Shown: positions 15,616-27,772, numbered from the stretch's first letter. The stretch: 64,000 nucleotides of DNA from Tubulanus polymorphus (GCF_964204645.1 NC_134025.1:30720001-30784000); one strand, 5' to 3'. Notes: a model not told the origin generated them from the letters alone. Numbers and translations: made by a program.

Positions 15616-18600
15616 ATGGCAGCAGCTGCCGAAAGTGTCGATATCAAACTGTTCTGTGAATTGAAAGATCGATTTCCAGATTTACCAGAACCTCTAGTCA
15701 CCTATACTGTCAAACAGGTAAAATATGTCGTGCAAATGCCTATATCTGGACCCTGGGACGACACACAGGGAGTCTGACCCAAATTCAGCCCCTCCCAGTA
15801 TCCTGAGCACCGTGTATTTCATTTCTTTTCTATGTGCAACCTCGTGCCCGAAAACAACAAGTTATAAATGGAGGTTATAAATATTCATAAATTGTATTTT
15901 TTCATTTAATATTTCAGCACCACAATAACAGAAATAAATGTCTGGAAATTTTAGACCAAGAGAAAATTCGTTTATCGGCTTATTGTCATCAGAATTACAA
16001 CAACTCAAGCGGATCTGGACTCGATACGCAACAATTACCGGATAGATTGCGTAATCTATATGTACACTGTGATAGACCAGGTGATACGTTGCAGCCTCCG
16101 GAGAGACCGCAGCAGCCCCAGCCTCCAGACAACAGGTCTTTCATGTTTCATAGTCATAGTGATAGCCATCTTACAACTGTGAATAGTCCCGCTTCAGAAT
16201 ATCCGACTTATAGCTATAACCAACAACCACAACCATATAACAATCATGGATATGCCTCGGCTAGGTTTAACGCGCCTCAGGCGTTTATTCCGAGTCCGCA
16301 ACATCCAACCGGTTATAATCAATACCAAATAAACAGCGGTGGATATTACAACAATCCTCTAGGTGTCGCTCGGCAACAGAATTACGATCAGAACGGTGCA
16401 GCTTCGTCATTTCAGCAGCACAGTTTTAAACCCGCGCCTCCGCAGACCGATTCAAACTCTTATCATCATCGACAATTCTCACAGCAACAATGGCAAAATA
16501 GTCTGAACCCGGTAACGACGGGAGACTCGTCGTCAGGGCGACCGGAATCTGCGTATACATCTAACGTTCCGTACGGGATGTCAGTTCATGACACGAGTAA
16601 CGCAGCAGCAGCGCCACCTGCAGCATTTAATCAAACGACGTCTTATATGAGTCCGCTTTATATAAACACATCTCCGGAGTCCGGCGCGAGTAGACCGCAA
16701 TATCTCTATACCCAGAATAATTATCTCGGGACTGGAAACCGTAACGATAGTCCGTTGCGTCAACAAACCGGTTCACCCGTTCAACAATCGTTGAATTTTA
16801 ATCACCATCAATCGAACGCTCATCATAAAGGAGGAATTAAAACACCGGGTTCCGAACCAGGAACACCGACTAGTAGTTATGCATCGGTGCAACAAGGGCC
16901 GCATCAAATTAATAACTTCTTCCCACCGGTTAATACAGTACAGCAGCAGCAGCAGCTGCAACAGAAATTAGTAAACGTTGTGAGAGGAGATAATCAAATG
17001 AATCTATTAACCTCGAATGATCCCGATTTAACGAAAGTGACGCAACAACCGATTCAACCATCGCCGGCGTCGAGTTTAAGCAGTTTAAATTCGGTCGACG
17101 GTCAGAGAAATGACGGTAAAACAAGTCGGTCTAATAGCGCTGGAACTCCCGACGATATCGCTTATACTCAAGGTAAATCAATAATCATTTAAATTCAAAT
17201 AGGAACTTTACAAACGATACATTCTTAATGAGAATGTGGAACTGAAGCCGGGAAAATTCAATGGAAGATTTAAAAGTTGCTGTAACCTCGTGTAATCCTA
17301 GTAATTTCCATGTATAATTCCCAGTAATTTGGTTATTCCTAGTAATTTCATGTAATCCTGTGATGTGTAATTCCTAGGAATTAGGTTATATTGATTCCTA
17401 GTAATGGTTTGATGTTCTCTATTTTTTTGGCAGCTTTGTTGCTGCATCAACGAGCGTGTTTCGAGCGTCTACGTAAAGAGTTTGAGAGAGAAAGGGTTAA
17501 AGCGGAAGCAGAACGTTTAGAGGTCGAATATAAAGAGCGTGAATTATTACAGAGAAAACTGAAACGAAGCAATGAATTCCCAACGGTAAAACAGACCTCT
17601 CTCATCACCTCATCCCCTCTCCCCTCTCTCACCTCCCATCCCCTCTCACCCTCTCTCATCCCCTCTCCAACCTCTCACCCTCTCCCATCCCCTCTCACCC
17701 CTCTCTCATCCCCTCTGTCTCATCCCCTCTCCAACCTCTCTCCCTCTCTCATCCCCTCTCCAACCTCTCACCCTCTCCCATCCCCTCTCACCCCTCTCTC
17801 ATCCCCTCTCACCCTTTCCCATCCCCCTCCTCCCCTCTCGTTTCCCCTCTCACCCTCTCTCATCCCCTCTCACCCTTCTCTCATCCCCTCTGTCACCATT
17901 TGACTGTATATTTACGGTCATCTTTTAACTGACTTTTTTTTATTTTCAGCCCGAAGACGTCGCTAAATTTAGAGATGAAAACCGGCGGTTACAAGTCGAT
18001 ATAGAAATCATGACTAGAGAAATTGATCATTATAATAATGGGCAAGGTAATGATTTACAGACGGTAGACTCACCTTCACAGACACAGCCTTCTTCACAAA
18101 CAGGGGGTAGACTCACCTTCACAGAGTCATGAGACCTTCCTTCCTACTAGAGCCTCAATGCTCACCTCCCTCAAAGGGGTACAGAGTCTCAATGCTCGCC
18201 TCCCTCAAAGGGGTACAGAGTCTCAATGCCCTCCTCCCTCAAAGGGGTACAGAGTCTCAATGCCTCCTCCCTCAAAGGGGTACAGAGTCTCAATGCCCTC
18301 CTCCCTCAAAGGGGTACAGAGTCTCAATGCCCTCCTCCCTCAAAGGGGTACAGAGTCTCAATGCCTCCTCCCTCAAAGGGGTACAGAGTCTCAATGCCCT
18401 CCTCCCTCAAAGGGGTACAGAGTCTCAATGCCTCCTCCCTCAAAGGGGTACAGAGTCTCAATGCCCTCCTCCCTCAAAGGGGTACAGAGTCTCAATGCCC
18501 TCCTCCCTCAAAGGGGTAAAGAGTCTCAATGCCCTCCTCCCTCAAAGGGGTACAGAGTCTCAATGCCCTCCTCCCTCAAAGGGGTAAAGAGTCTCAATGC

Positions 18601-19798
18601 CCTCCTCCCTCAAAGGGGTACAGAGTCTCAATGCCTCCTCCCTCAAAGGGGTACAGAGTCTCAATGCCTCCTCCCTCAAAGGGGTACAGAGTCTCAATGC
18701 CCGCCTCCCTCAAAGGGGTACAGAGTCTCAATGCCCTCCTCCCTCAAAGGGGTACAGAGTCTCAATGCCTCCTCCCTCAAAGGGGTACAGAGTCTCAATG
18801 CCTCCTCCCTCAAAGGGGTACAGAGTCTCAATGCCCTCCTCCCTCAAAGGGGTACAGAGTCTCAATGCCTCCTCCCTCAAAGGGGTACAGAGTCTCAATG
18901 CCCTCCTCCCTCAAAGGGGTACAGAGTCTCAATGCCCTCCTCCCTCAAAGGGGTACAGAGTCTCAATGCCTCCTCCCTCAAAGGGGTACAGAGTCTCAAT
19001 GCCCTCCTCCCTCAAAGGGGTACAGAGTCTCAATGCCCTCCTCCCTCAAAGGGGTACAGAGTCTCAATGCCCTCCTCCCTCAAAGGGGTACAGAGTCTCA
19101 ATGCCCTCCTCCCTCAAAGGGGTAAAGAGTCTCAATGCCCTCCTCCCTCAAAGGGGTACAGAGTCTCAATGCCCTCCTCCCTCAAAGGGGTAAAGAGTCT
19201 CAATGCCCTCCTCCCTCAAAGGGGTACAGAGTCTCAATGCCTCCTCCCTCAAAGGGGTACAGAGTCTCAATGCCTCCTCCCTCAAAGGGGTACAGAGTCT
19301 CAATGCCCGCCTCCCTCAAAGGGGTACAGAGTCTCAATGCCTCCTCCCTCAAAGGGGTACAGAGTCTCAATGCCCTCCTCCCTCAAAGGGGTACAGAGAG
19401 TCTCAATCACATCGAAACTTAATATTGATATGGTTCTTCATTTTCAGCTCCACTAGGTGTACTCGATCCTATTGAACAACAGAGTTTTTACAGTAATATG
19501 TCATCTACGGGACAATCAGGTCCTCTTAGAATTCCTTCTACAAATACATTAGAAGGTAACTCTGATTTCTAAATGATTCTTCGATCTAACAAACGTATTT
19601 TAATGGATATTGTTGTATTATTTGATAGCTCTCGCTCATCAGAATCCTCCAGCTCCTCCACCTCCTCCTGATCCGGATCCAGAGGAAGGAGACAACTGGA
19701 ACTGTTCGGCTTGCACATTCTTAAATCATCCGGCGCTCGATAAGTGTGAATGTTGTGATATGCCGAGAATGACATTAGGTAATTGTCCGATCAGCTGA
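15616..19798 (+). CDS. TAB2: TAK1-binding protein TAB2/TAB3 orthologue, complete
   Basis: Adaptor that binds K63-linked ubiquitin chains and activates TAK1 (MAP3K7) in NF-kB/JNK signalling (family knowledge). Coding exons 15616-15717, 15918-17172, 17434-17585, 17950-18046, 19448-19555 and 19629-19798 close exactly to 627 codons; human TAB2 is about 690. An N-terminal CUE domain (about residues 8-55) carries the RFPDLPE motif. Residues about 80-450 are Gln/Ser/Pro-rich and disordered. The segment from about 452 ([20 protein letters not shown]) through KRSNEFPT and [17 protein letters not shown] is the coiled coil used for TAK1 binding. The C-terminus is an Npl4-type zinc finger with C597, C600, C611 and C614 and the ubiquitin-contacting TF (601-602). 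A proline run (578-585) precedes it. The 34-bp minisatellite sits in the fourth intron. TAB2 and TAB3 are vertebrate duplicates of one gene. Confidence 0.93.
17590..17900. repeat. Pyrimidine-rich tract in TAB intron 3
   Basis: Irregular tandem CCCCTCTCACCCTCTCTCAT-type units fill most of the intron 17586-17949 and end near its 3' acceptor. The plus strand is almost purely C/T with a few A, so triplex (H-DNA) formation is possible. The open frame through it is not coding. Confidence 0.85.
18143..19410. repeat. 33/34-bp minisatellite with 606-bp higher-order repeat, TAB intron 4
   Basis: About 37 units with the core CCCTCAAAGGGGTACAGAG, of 33 or 34 bp. Rare variants mark a higher-order period: TAAAG in place of TACAG occurs at 18517, 18585, 19123 and 19191, and CCGCC in place of CCTCC at 18701 and 19307. 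Each pair is exactly 606 bp apart. The array is flanked by splice sites at 18047 (donor) and 19447 (acceptor). Open frames of 95-432 codons across it arise because no unit carries a stop codon. Confidence 0.96.
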
Positions 19799-20333
19799 TA
19801 GTTAATACTGCATGTATCTCGTATATATCTCCGCTTGGTTCTGCTGTAAGAGGTTTAACGCTTGTTTCTCTAATTCAACACCTTCCTAGACGTCCCCACA
19901 ATACCACTCTTCAATCAATTTTATAATAAAACTCGGTTAAGTTGTCATGTGTTAAGTTGTTGGTCGTGTCTTCTCGAGTCACAATTTGTATTTCTGATTC
20001 CATTTCTAAGTATAAGTCATCCTTCACATTACTGAAGTCATCTCTATTTTTGGGTCCCAATTTGTATTTCCAATTCAATTTTACTAAGTATAAGTCATCC
20101 TTTTGATAACCTTTTGATAACTATTCACATTACTGAAGTAATCTCTATTTTTGAGCCCCAATTTGTATTTCTAATTCAACTCTACGCGTAAGTTATTATT
20201 TGGATCAGTCATCTTACTACTAACTATGACGACTCAACCGGGTGGTTTCCAAATAGAAATGTCAGGTGGTCCTTCCTTTGCTTTGATCTAGTATTTGATT
20301 GGTTTTGGTTTCATAGCCTGGGTACCGGGACTG

Positions 20334-20334
<1 letters not shown>

Positions 20335-20370
<36 letters not shown>
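20335..20370. repeat. (CT)n microsatellite
   Basis: About 17 CT dinucleotides. The short minus-strand frame across it (repeating RE) is an artefact of the repeat. Confidence 0.95.
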
Positions 20371-20374
<4 letters not shown>

Positions 20375-20861
20375 CTGTACGATCAGTCTATGAAACCGAC
20401 TTGTATTATCTATATGGTTATTTATGTTATTTATAGTGCCAATATCCACTATTAATTTATGATCAATCATAGTTTGATGGTGTGATTTTAAAATGAGGTA
20501 ATTGTTTTAGGATTAGATCATACGAGAAAATAATTTCCTAACTTAAAATAATCATTAATCATTCCGCCAAAATGCTATAACTTTCTTAATTTCGACTTAT
20601 TGAATTTTAATCATTTAATTACTCTTAATACATCTAATTTTGACCGATAATTATAATACTTCTCCGGAGAGTTTTTACTAATTAATTTATACTATTTTGT
20701 TCTGTAGGTATTACATAATAAAGAATTTCGCAGACTGGGATTTTAAACATGATGCCTTCAACTCCCGATTATTCTATTAGATTTTATTTTGGAGGTTTCG
20801 ATTATTTTCAAGTTACCGCTCGCGATTTAAAACTATTTTCTTAATCGCTTAGATATAAATA

Positions 20862-21165
20862 TATAGTCCGACACTGAGAATAAAAGAAGTCCGAAATGTT
20901 TTCTTGAGCTAGTGTAGTTCATCGACGTTTAGACTATATTCTAATAGTCATCTTTAGGAATGATAATGAGATAACACAATTATGACATAGATAGGTGTAT
21001 ACAGCCCAGAACAAAACAAAGATATATGTATATATCTCATGATTTTGTTTTAACACTAGTGTTCCTGAAGATGACCGTTAGGATATAGTTGAAAATTAGA
21101 TTAACGTTACCTCATGGAAAAATTTCTGACTCTTTTCATTGCTAGTGTCGGACTTCATAGTATCT
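20862..21165. mobile_element. Foldback element with about 100-bp inverted arms
   Basis: The left arm starts AGTCCGACACTGAGAATAAA. The right arm, reverse-complemented, starts AGTCCGACACTAGCAATGAA, and the arms stay alignable through a CCTGAAGATGAC / CCTAAAGATGAC box near the inner edge. A related copy is at 23725-23890. The box resembles the CTGAnGA..CGAAAC motif often found in repeats derived from Penelope-like retroelements; that link is inference. Confidence 0.6.
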
Positions 21166-21576
21166 TTACGACATGGACAGTGTGTTTCATCAATGGATAG
21201 CTATACATGAAAGTGCATTATTATGATATAACATTGATTATCATCGACCGTTGTTTTTGTTAATGACAGTGAAATTATTGCTGTTATTAATGAATTTAAG
21301 AATTTTAGAGAGAAACATACGAAAAGACACATGATAATTCATGAGGTTTATAAAACTAGAAAGATGATCAAAGTTTAAAGCATGCTTCCTAATTAATAGA
21401 TGTATAATTTTACTGCACCTAAAACTGTTCTGTTCTGATCTTAATTACCTCAGAAATCATGTCAAATCCAGTAATCTGCAGGGGTCAGTTGCGCAAAAGA
21501 TTGAATGTTGACCACCAGTAGGTAAATGCCAGTAGTAATACTGCGATTTTAATTGTTACAACAGGTTCATTTCAAC

Positions 21577-21705
21577 ACAGTTCCGCCTAAAAGTTTAAGC
21601 CTAAAACGGTAAAGTTTGAATTGTTGTCCTCATTGAAAACATGAAGTAACCAACGGCAAATACACCAAAAATTTGAGTTTAACTTTTTTGTGAAACCGAG
21701 CCCTG
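21577..21705. mobile_element. Small foldback (MITE-like) element, family C
   Basis: About 130 bp from CACAGTTCCGCCTAAAAGTTTAA to TTAACTTTTTTGTGAAACCGAGCCC, with imperfect terminal inverted repeats. Similar in sequence to 27864-27996 and 43634-43770, including the inner box TTGTTGTCCTCATTGAA. Confidence 0.65.
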
Positions 21706-22832
21706 AAATGTATTTTTGTTTAACTGTGAAACTATAACTATTCTTCAATTAGGCCGAATTTCATATTAAACAGTATCAGTTTTGTCAGGTGTAGCATGTT
21801 AGTAACTGTAAATGTTATTGATTTAAAAAGTGCCTTCATATTCAGTATAGACTTCTGTGTAAGCCAAGTATTTCCAGTGACTCTTGAGTCTGAAGTAGCT
21901 TATTTCCATTGATTTGACTCCATGACTTGCAGTTCAACAGTTCTCGGTTAAGATATGACTCTAAGGCTCAATCAAGCGTTGGATATTAACACATTTCAAC
22001 TCTAGATACAAAATAAACCTAGAAGAACTGTAGAACTGGTTTGAGCGCGCAGTTCCACAGTTTAAGATTTGACTTAAAGGGTTAAGATATTGTATCGATG
22101 AACTTTGGAACGCGTTGCCGAGTAAAAACTGTCTCCTTCATTTCTGATAACATTCATGTTGGTAATATCAACGGTGCTTTATTAATTTTGAATATTTTGC
22201 TAAACTTACATCAAGCAATCAATGAATTATTGGATAAAGTATTTATTATCAGTGGTTAATGTACATGTTCTCTTGTTCCATATTCAGTATATACATGTAC
22301 AGTGTATCAGGTCTAAAATGTTCTGATATTGCGTTATCGGCATTATCGTGTTTTTGAGTGCTTATTATAGAATTTACAGTAAACCTTGCTTTACTCAGGA
22401 AAATATGGACCATTAAATAAAAATGAAACATTGATTTTGGCAGAGTCGACGTAAGGTTCACTGCGGATATTTGAATGTTAATCCGTATTTATAAAACTGT
22501 TGTACGATCTTCATTTGTAAATATAGGAATAATGAACACTCGATAGTAGTGAAATAAAATACAGTTTTATTGAATAGGAAATGAATTTATAAATTTGTAT
22601 GAATATAGAAAGAGTTCGATGTGTGCAATGAATGTTGAATCATAACCGACGTCATTTGACATGAATAAAATCTATTATAAATAGAACGGTGAAATAATAA
22701 TCATTTTATTACAAAATTTTTGTCTTTATTTCTATATTTCTGATTTGTGAGTTTCCGGTTCATGTTCTTGACTGACTGAACTATACAGGAAGTCATTGTT
22801 GATCACAGGACTCTGCTATGTTGCAATCAGGT

Positions 22833-22936
22833 CCCAGTTCCACATTTACGAATTAAGATTTGACTCGGAGTTAACTCATCGAAAATGAACTGATTTTAAT
22901 TCAAAGTTAACTCTAACTCATAACTGTGGAACTGGA
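22833..22936. mobile_element. Small foldback element, family A (CCAGTTCCAC ends)
   Basis: Begins CCCAGTTCCACATTTACGAA and ends TAACTGTGGAACTGG. Inner halves AGTTAACTC / GAGTTAACT-like are also inverted. Other copies: 23382-23480, 48309-48373, 53163-53256. Confidence 0.7.
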
Positions 22937-23381
22937 TCGTGATCTTTTGTCTAAAGGATGACCACGAATGCCGTGCATCACACAATCAGTCTAGAGCTTC
23001 ATTCACCACCGCGACCGGGATCACATCATATGTAAGAAATCTATCCTCCATGGTCAAATCTTTGACCCTGAATATCGTGAATAAAGAGGTTATATCCTGC
23101 ATTTGATCCTATTAGATATACCAGTATTGTATGTATTCGGCACACTTTCTCTAAATCCTCTCAGATGTGGCATAACTAGGGGATAATCTCTAGTTGATCC
23201 TCATGGATGAAGCCTGCATACATAGAGGGTTGTTCATTCCCTCACTCTGCCTGAAACGATTGACTGGGAAATTTCAAGATGCAGTCTACTCCTCAGTATA
23301 TAAGAGAAGGACATTTCTTTGAAATCAATTTTTGATCAGAGTTTGTAGTCATAAAATACATCGCTGAAAAGATACACAGAG

Positions 23382-23480
23382 CCCCAGTTCCACAGTTGTG
23401 AGTTAGAGTTAACTCTGAGTTAAAGTTAGTTCATTTTCAATGTTTTCACCCAGAGTCAAATCTCAGAACTGTGGAACTGG
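23382..23480. mobile_element. Small foldback element, family A
   Basis: Begins CCCCAGTTCCACAGTTGTGA and ends AACTGTGGAACTGG. Terminal inverted repeats are nearly perfect over about 13 bp, with further pairing of TGAGTTAGAGTTAACTC inside. Confidence 0.75.
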
Positions 23481-23724
23481 ACTCAGAAGATCCAACAACA
23501 GAGAACTAAGAGAAGAACCATTTTTGAATAAAAAGACATAATATTAGAAATATAGTACATGAATGTGAATAATTTACAATTTGACACGCTACAGCACTGG
23601 GGGTTGAATATACATGTAGGAGACTCTGATTCATTCATCTGAATAACCAGCATATAACAATACGATCTCAAAATGAATGAAGCACCAATTGAAATATATC
23701 AGATACATATCTATTTATAATACG

Positions 23725-23890
23725 AAATCCCACAATAAGAATTAAAGAGTACAAAATGTTTTCTCGAGCTGGTAGTAGTTTATTAGACGCTTCGATTATA
23801 CCCTACACATCCAGTCCAATCTTCAGGGATACTAATATAGTCGAAACTACTAGCACAAGGAAACTTATCAAACTCTTTTCTTACTGGTAA
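23725..23890. mobile_element. Foldback element related to 20862-21165
   Basis: The left arm (AATTAAAGAGTACAAAATGT..CTCGAGCTGGTAGTAGTTT) pairs imperfectly with the right arm (reverse complement GTAAGAAAAGAGTTTGATAA..TGCTAGTAGTTT). It carries ATCTTCAGGGAT and ATAGTCGAAACTAC boxes. Confidence 0.5.
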
Positions 23891-24393
23891 TTTCCATGTT
23901 TAAAACAGGACAGATTCTCATTGATGGTCATATCTATTTACCGGTATATATCCAGCAACTCTGTAGTTTTCAATTGTATAAATATCAGACAAAAGATTCT
24001 ACCTCAAATGAAGCCACAATTGTGACAATGATAATATGAACATTTCAACTGACAATTTTAAATCATGGAGAAGATTTAAGCGTTAGAAAAACAGTTCTTG
24101 TTTCTATTTCAATATGAAAGAACGACAATTTTACGGAGTGATGAAATTCATAGGATTTTATCAAAACGTTCATTCAGACAGAACAAATCTAACGACAACA
24201 AAAGCAGTGAATTACAATCACATGTTATACATGCAATTAACACAACATTATTAATAATAATCACCACAAAAACGGTTTAAAAGCTCAAACACATTTATCG
24301 TAATACAAACACTGCGAAGGTATTGTTCAAGCAGATGAAAGTCTTTATGGGCTGAAACTGTAGAGCCGAACAATGATTAGATCAAAACTCGTG

Positions 24394-26564
24394 TCATTGT
24401 AGAAAATCGACAACTTCATCTAATTCTCTTTGTCTCGCTTGTTGATGTGCCCAGCGAGCTTCAGCTATTTGCGGAGTTACTCTCCATTTATCGTGATATA
24501 TTCGTTTATTACATTTCGGACACTTTTTGCCACCTACAAAAACGTTATCAAATCTATGTGAGATCGAGGACGAATTATGACTATATAAACAAAACCAATA
24601 AATAAAGCTGAAATAAGAACTTTTAGAAATGTCAGATTTCGATATTTTACATTTATACAAACTGCACATATGTATATATAACTAGTCACAATGTAATGAT
24701 TTCTTGTGTCATAATTGTGGATTAATTTTTTTCATGTATCTTCAGGGGAGTTTACCTTCAAACGGAGGTGTTTTGAAATATAAATCCATACAGCGTTTAT
24801 GATATATATGTCCGCAGTAAACACGTTCTATGTATTCATCATTCAGAGGATCTTTTATAATTTCCTAAAAAAAAAAGAGAAATTAATGCATCATTTTAAC
24901 TTCCAATTCTGTGGAAAAAGGTTCATATTTCGACGCTGTATTATCTTACCTTTGGGTTGGCAGGTAAAGCATTTTTATTGCATAATGCACACTGTTCAGT
25001 AGGATAGCGTCTGACGCAGGTGAATAGAAAATCAGCTACGAGTTTCAGGGATGGTTTAGGTTGAAATGGAGGATCTCTGTAGCGCAAATAAACATTCATA
25101 GTTTATATCTTCTATAAATACAGAGTGGAATCACATAAAAAAATCGATTCCATGATTTCTTACTTGGGATTTTTCTTTATAGGCGGTTGAACGCAACGTC
25201 TCGTTATTTCTACAGCGTAACCGAAAAAATAGCGAGAAAAAACTTCTGGAAAATTATGATCGACAAGTTCTAACCTGTAATGAGCAGAATACGGTAGATT
25301 CAAATATCTAGAAGATGATTTTGCACCATCTAAATATCTAAATACATGGTAGAATAGCCACACTCAAGTGTAGAGAATGGATATTAAGTTTAAAACCCGA
25401 TATATACAGAATTTAAACGATGACGATGATCCCTAGTGAGAATTCGAAACATGTATGTGATTTTGATTTTATGTATTTTGATTTTAGTTCCTGATAAGTA
25501 AAATTTGTCTTGAATCTTTCAAATTTCTGTTTATGGCATAAACAGATTGGGTATATTTAAAAATACATGTTGTATTTAACTAATACTCACTGTAACTGCT
25601 CATTATAATAATGATCTGGAACAGTACAATTGATTTTTATAAAATACTGGTCCTGGCAGATTTTTATCGTGACGTTCGACGTTTTTTGTTTCAATTTTAT
25701 TTCATCCACTTTCGTCAATAGATCTTTTTTGATGTAGGATATTTCCTCGCTACACACACACAACGGGTTATCATCGATAAAGTGTTTTACAAAATACAAT
25801 GTCGTCATCACCTGTAAACAAACCCTCAAACAATTCACTCACAGACCAGGTTTCCGAAGGACTCATTTCATTTCATTCTTTTTAAAGTCTTGTAACTCCT
25901 AAACTTTCATCAGGGGCTGGTTACGTAGTCATGGGTTAGACTTAAGACCGGTCGAAGACTATCTTAGTTCTATAGCCAATCTAACAACTTAAGACCATTC
26001 TTTAGATTTAAGACCACTTTCGGACTTAAGTCTCGACTATGGAACCGGCCCCTGAAGGCTTAGCTGCCCTGGAAGACCTAAACCTTCTGCTATCGATCGA
26101 CCCTATTAGGTTAAAAAGCAGTTATAATCAAATGTAACCAAATATCTACAAATCTAAAATATATTTCAGATACTTACTTGTTTTTTTCTAAGAAAGTTCT
26201 TACATTCTTGTTCACATAATTTGGTGAGTCCGTCCAGTAATTTTTCAGACATTACCGAACTTTTTAATTCGATGAGGAGAGGAGAATCGGGATAGTTCTC
26301 AGGGAACTGTATACAAACAGTCAACGTTTTTAATTTCGTTTTCCTGAAAATTAAATCAAATCATTACTAACATTCGTAAATATCTACAGAAATAGGAAAT
26401 TGTTGAAGTTATACGGCGTACCATATTTTAACGCGGACAGCCATCGGATGACACGCTATTAGCTCCGCTCCTGGTATGTCGCTGTATTGATTTTTCACTA
26501 ATTCTAACTCTTCATCGATGAATGAAGAGATTGGGCCTGAAATAGCAGCAGCAGCCGCCGCCAT
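24394..26564 (-). CDS. RWD-domain and RING-finger protein, complete, not assigned to a named family
   Basis: Seven exons (26422-26564, 26178-26343, 25591-25811, 25164-25337, 24950-25076, 24756-24864, 24394-24533) close exactly to 359 codons. The start MAAAAAAISGPISSFIDEELELV leads into an RWD-like fold: VKIWKTKLKTLTVCIQFPENYP followed by DSPLLIELKS is the typical beta-strand / YPxxxP core (about residues 40-75). A middle segment follows (about 105-180, YFVKHFIDDNPLCV..QDQYFIKINCTVPDHYYNEQLQ). The C-terminus is a RING with C264, C267, C294, H296, H299, C302, C318 and C321. The gap between the second and third ligands is 26 residues. An RWD domain plus a RING suggests an E3 ubiquitin ligase (inference). 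I do not recognise a vertebrate orthologue. The fourth exon needs the upstream of two nearby acceptors (25338-25339) to stay in frame. Confidence 0.82.
25913..26052. mobile_element. Foldback element, family B, in RWD-RING intron
   Basis: Begins GGGGCTGGTTACGTAGTCATG and ends TCGACTATGGAACCGGCCCC. Inner sequence includes CTTAGTTCTATAGCCAATCT and AACAACTTAAGACC. Copies of the same family are at 56567-56696, 59117-59217 and 60572-60694. Its inner part matches the tandem array at 63655-63960. Confidence 0.75.
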
Positions 26565-27622
26565 TCTTCAACTAACACACACTACGCTACCCTACACATA
26601 AATCAATACATAGAATAAATCATTCATTCCAATTCATCCCTGTGGAATCAACTAAATTCATTTCCACCATTTTTTTAAAGATGAATTGTTGTTGAAACGA
26701 TAGATTAAGTGAAAAGGTCTGTGTAAATAAGAAAGTGGTCCCAGACCAACCAGCCGACAAGGGTGGGTTAAGATAGTCCGTATGCCAGACGATGTACAGG
26801 TTCCCCAATTTCAGAACAACAGCTTAAGACCGGTGGAAGAAGTCGCGAGTAGGTGATGTCGACTGAGTCTGTAGTGAGGGGTCGAGGAGTGAGCACTGGT
26901 TGGTGAGATGACGTTCACAGTTTTAAAGACCTAGCAGTTCAGAGCTGGTCTTCACTTTCAATTAAAATCTTTAATCAAAAACTCTGCGATGAAATTGGAC
27001 GCACCTTTTAAGATTCTTTCGGTAATGAGAAAAAAGTCTGGCTGCTGTTCCAGAACCAACAAAAGAATTCAATTTTTAATTTTTTTCGTCCATGGACGCG
27101 GCCATTTTGAATGATGACGTCAGGATCGGAACAAGCGGAGCGGCCTGACACAGACCCGGACAATTGGAACAAGGCGGTTTAGAGTTCCATGGGTTAGGAT
27201 CAGTTATTAGGGTTAGGGTTAAAGGTCAGGGTTGGAATCCTGGATAGGAACTACAGGACACGGACTGAAGTACAAATCGGAACAAGTGCCTCAACAAGTT
27301 ACGACTTAAACGATCATCAGATGGGGCAAAAACGAAGTCTTCATATTTATCAATCATCGTTAGAATTAGTACGTCATTAAATCTGTGTGCATTTCTTAAT
27401 TCTTTATGGAAGCCCCGAGGCGGCGACATTGCCAGTTACTAAATATAGTAGCTAATTGAGCGTCAATATAACTGTCAACGGGGCCCAGTGTAGTGCTGTC
27501 AGTCAATCGTATTGGTTTTGCCGTTGATATAATCGCAGTAAAAGCTTGTCCTCGGCAGACCAGTTGGTGGGATTATTTTTTTTGGGTTGATAAAGAGAAG
27601 TAGATTGCAAGAATAAAAACAC

Positions 27623-27772
27623 AGGGCTTGGTTTCACTGGAAGAGAAGTAACCTGGGAATGTTTTGAAATTTGTCATTTATAACCATGGTTTCTCATTGT
27701 TACTATGGTGGTTTTCACCCAGATTGAGGATTAGGGATAACTTTGATACTCAAGTCTGTGAAACAGGGCTCT
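27623..27772. mobile_element. Foldback element, family D
   Basis: Begins AGGGCTTGGTTTCACTGG and ends GTCTGTGAAACAGGGCTCTGG, with imperfect terminal inverted repeats. The inner box CCATGGTTTCTCATTGTTAC reappears in reverse orientation near 51610-51640 inside an AMBRA1 intron. Confidence 0.6.

Larger units (their letters stand above)
19799..24393. other. TAB 3' UTR and intergenic DNA before the RWD-RING gene
   Basis: AATAAA at 19925-19930 is a plausible TAB poly(A) signal. Three diverged copies of a roughly 60-bp unit (AATTTGTATTTC..AATTCAA..) lie at 19985-20190. A (CT)n run is at 20335-20370. Foldback elements lie at about 20862-21165, 21577-21705, 22833-22936, 23382-23480 and 23725-23890. 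I see no supportable protein-coding gene and no tRNA. Confidence 0.6.

Noticed and set aside
16581-17124. Minus-strand frames of 61-64 codons opposite the large TAB exon
   Set aside because: Shadows of the Gln/Ser-rich coding sequence on the plus strand.
18129-19475. Plus-strand open frames of up to 432 codons (SLKGVQSLN / [11 protein letters not shown])
   Set aside because: The 33/34-bp unit lacks stop codons, so all three frames stay open. The array sits between a clear donor (18047) and acceptor (19447) of TAB.
27207-27220. TTAGGGTTAGGGTT telomere-like stretch
   Set aside because: Only about two and a half units. Too short to be called an interstitial telomere.
27226-27429. 67-codon minus-strand frame (SPPRGFHKELRNAHRFNDVL)
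   Set aside because: Looks mildly protein-like but is isolated, with no splice partners or family match. Not strong enough to list as a gene.
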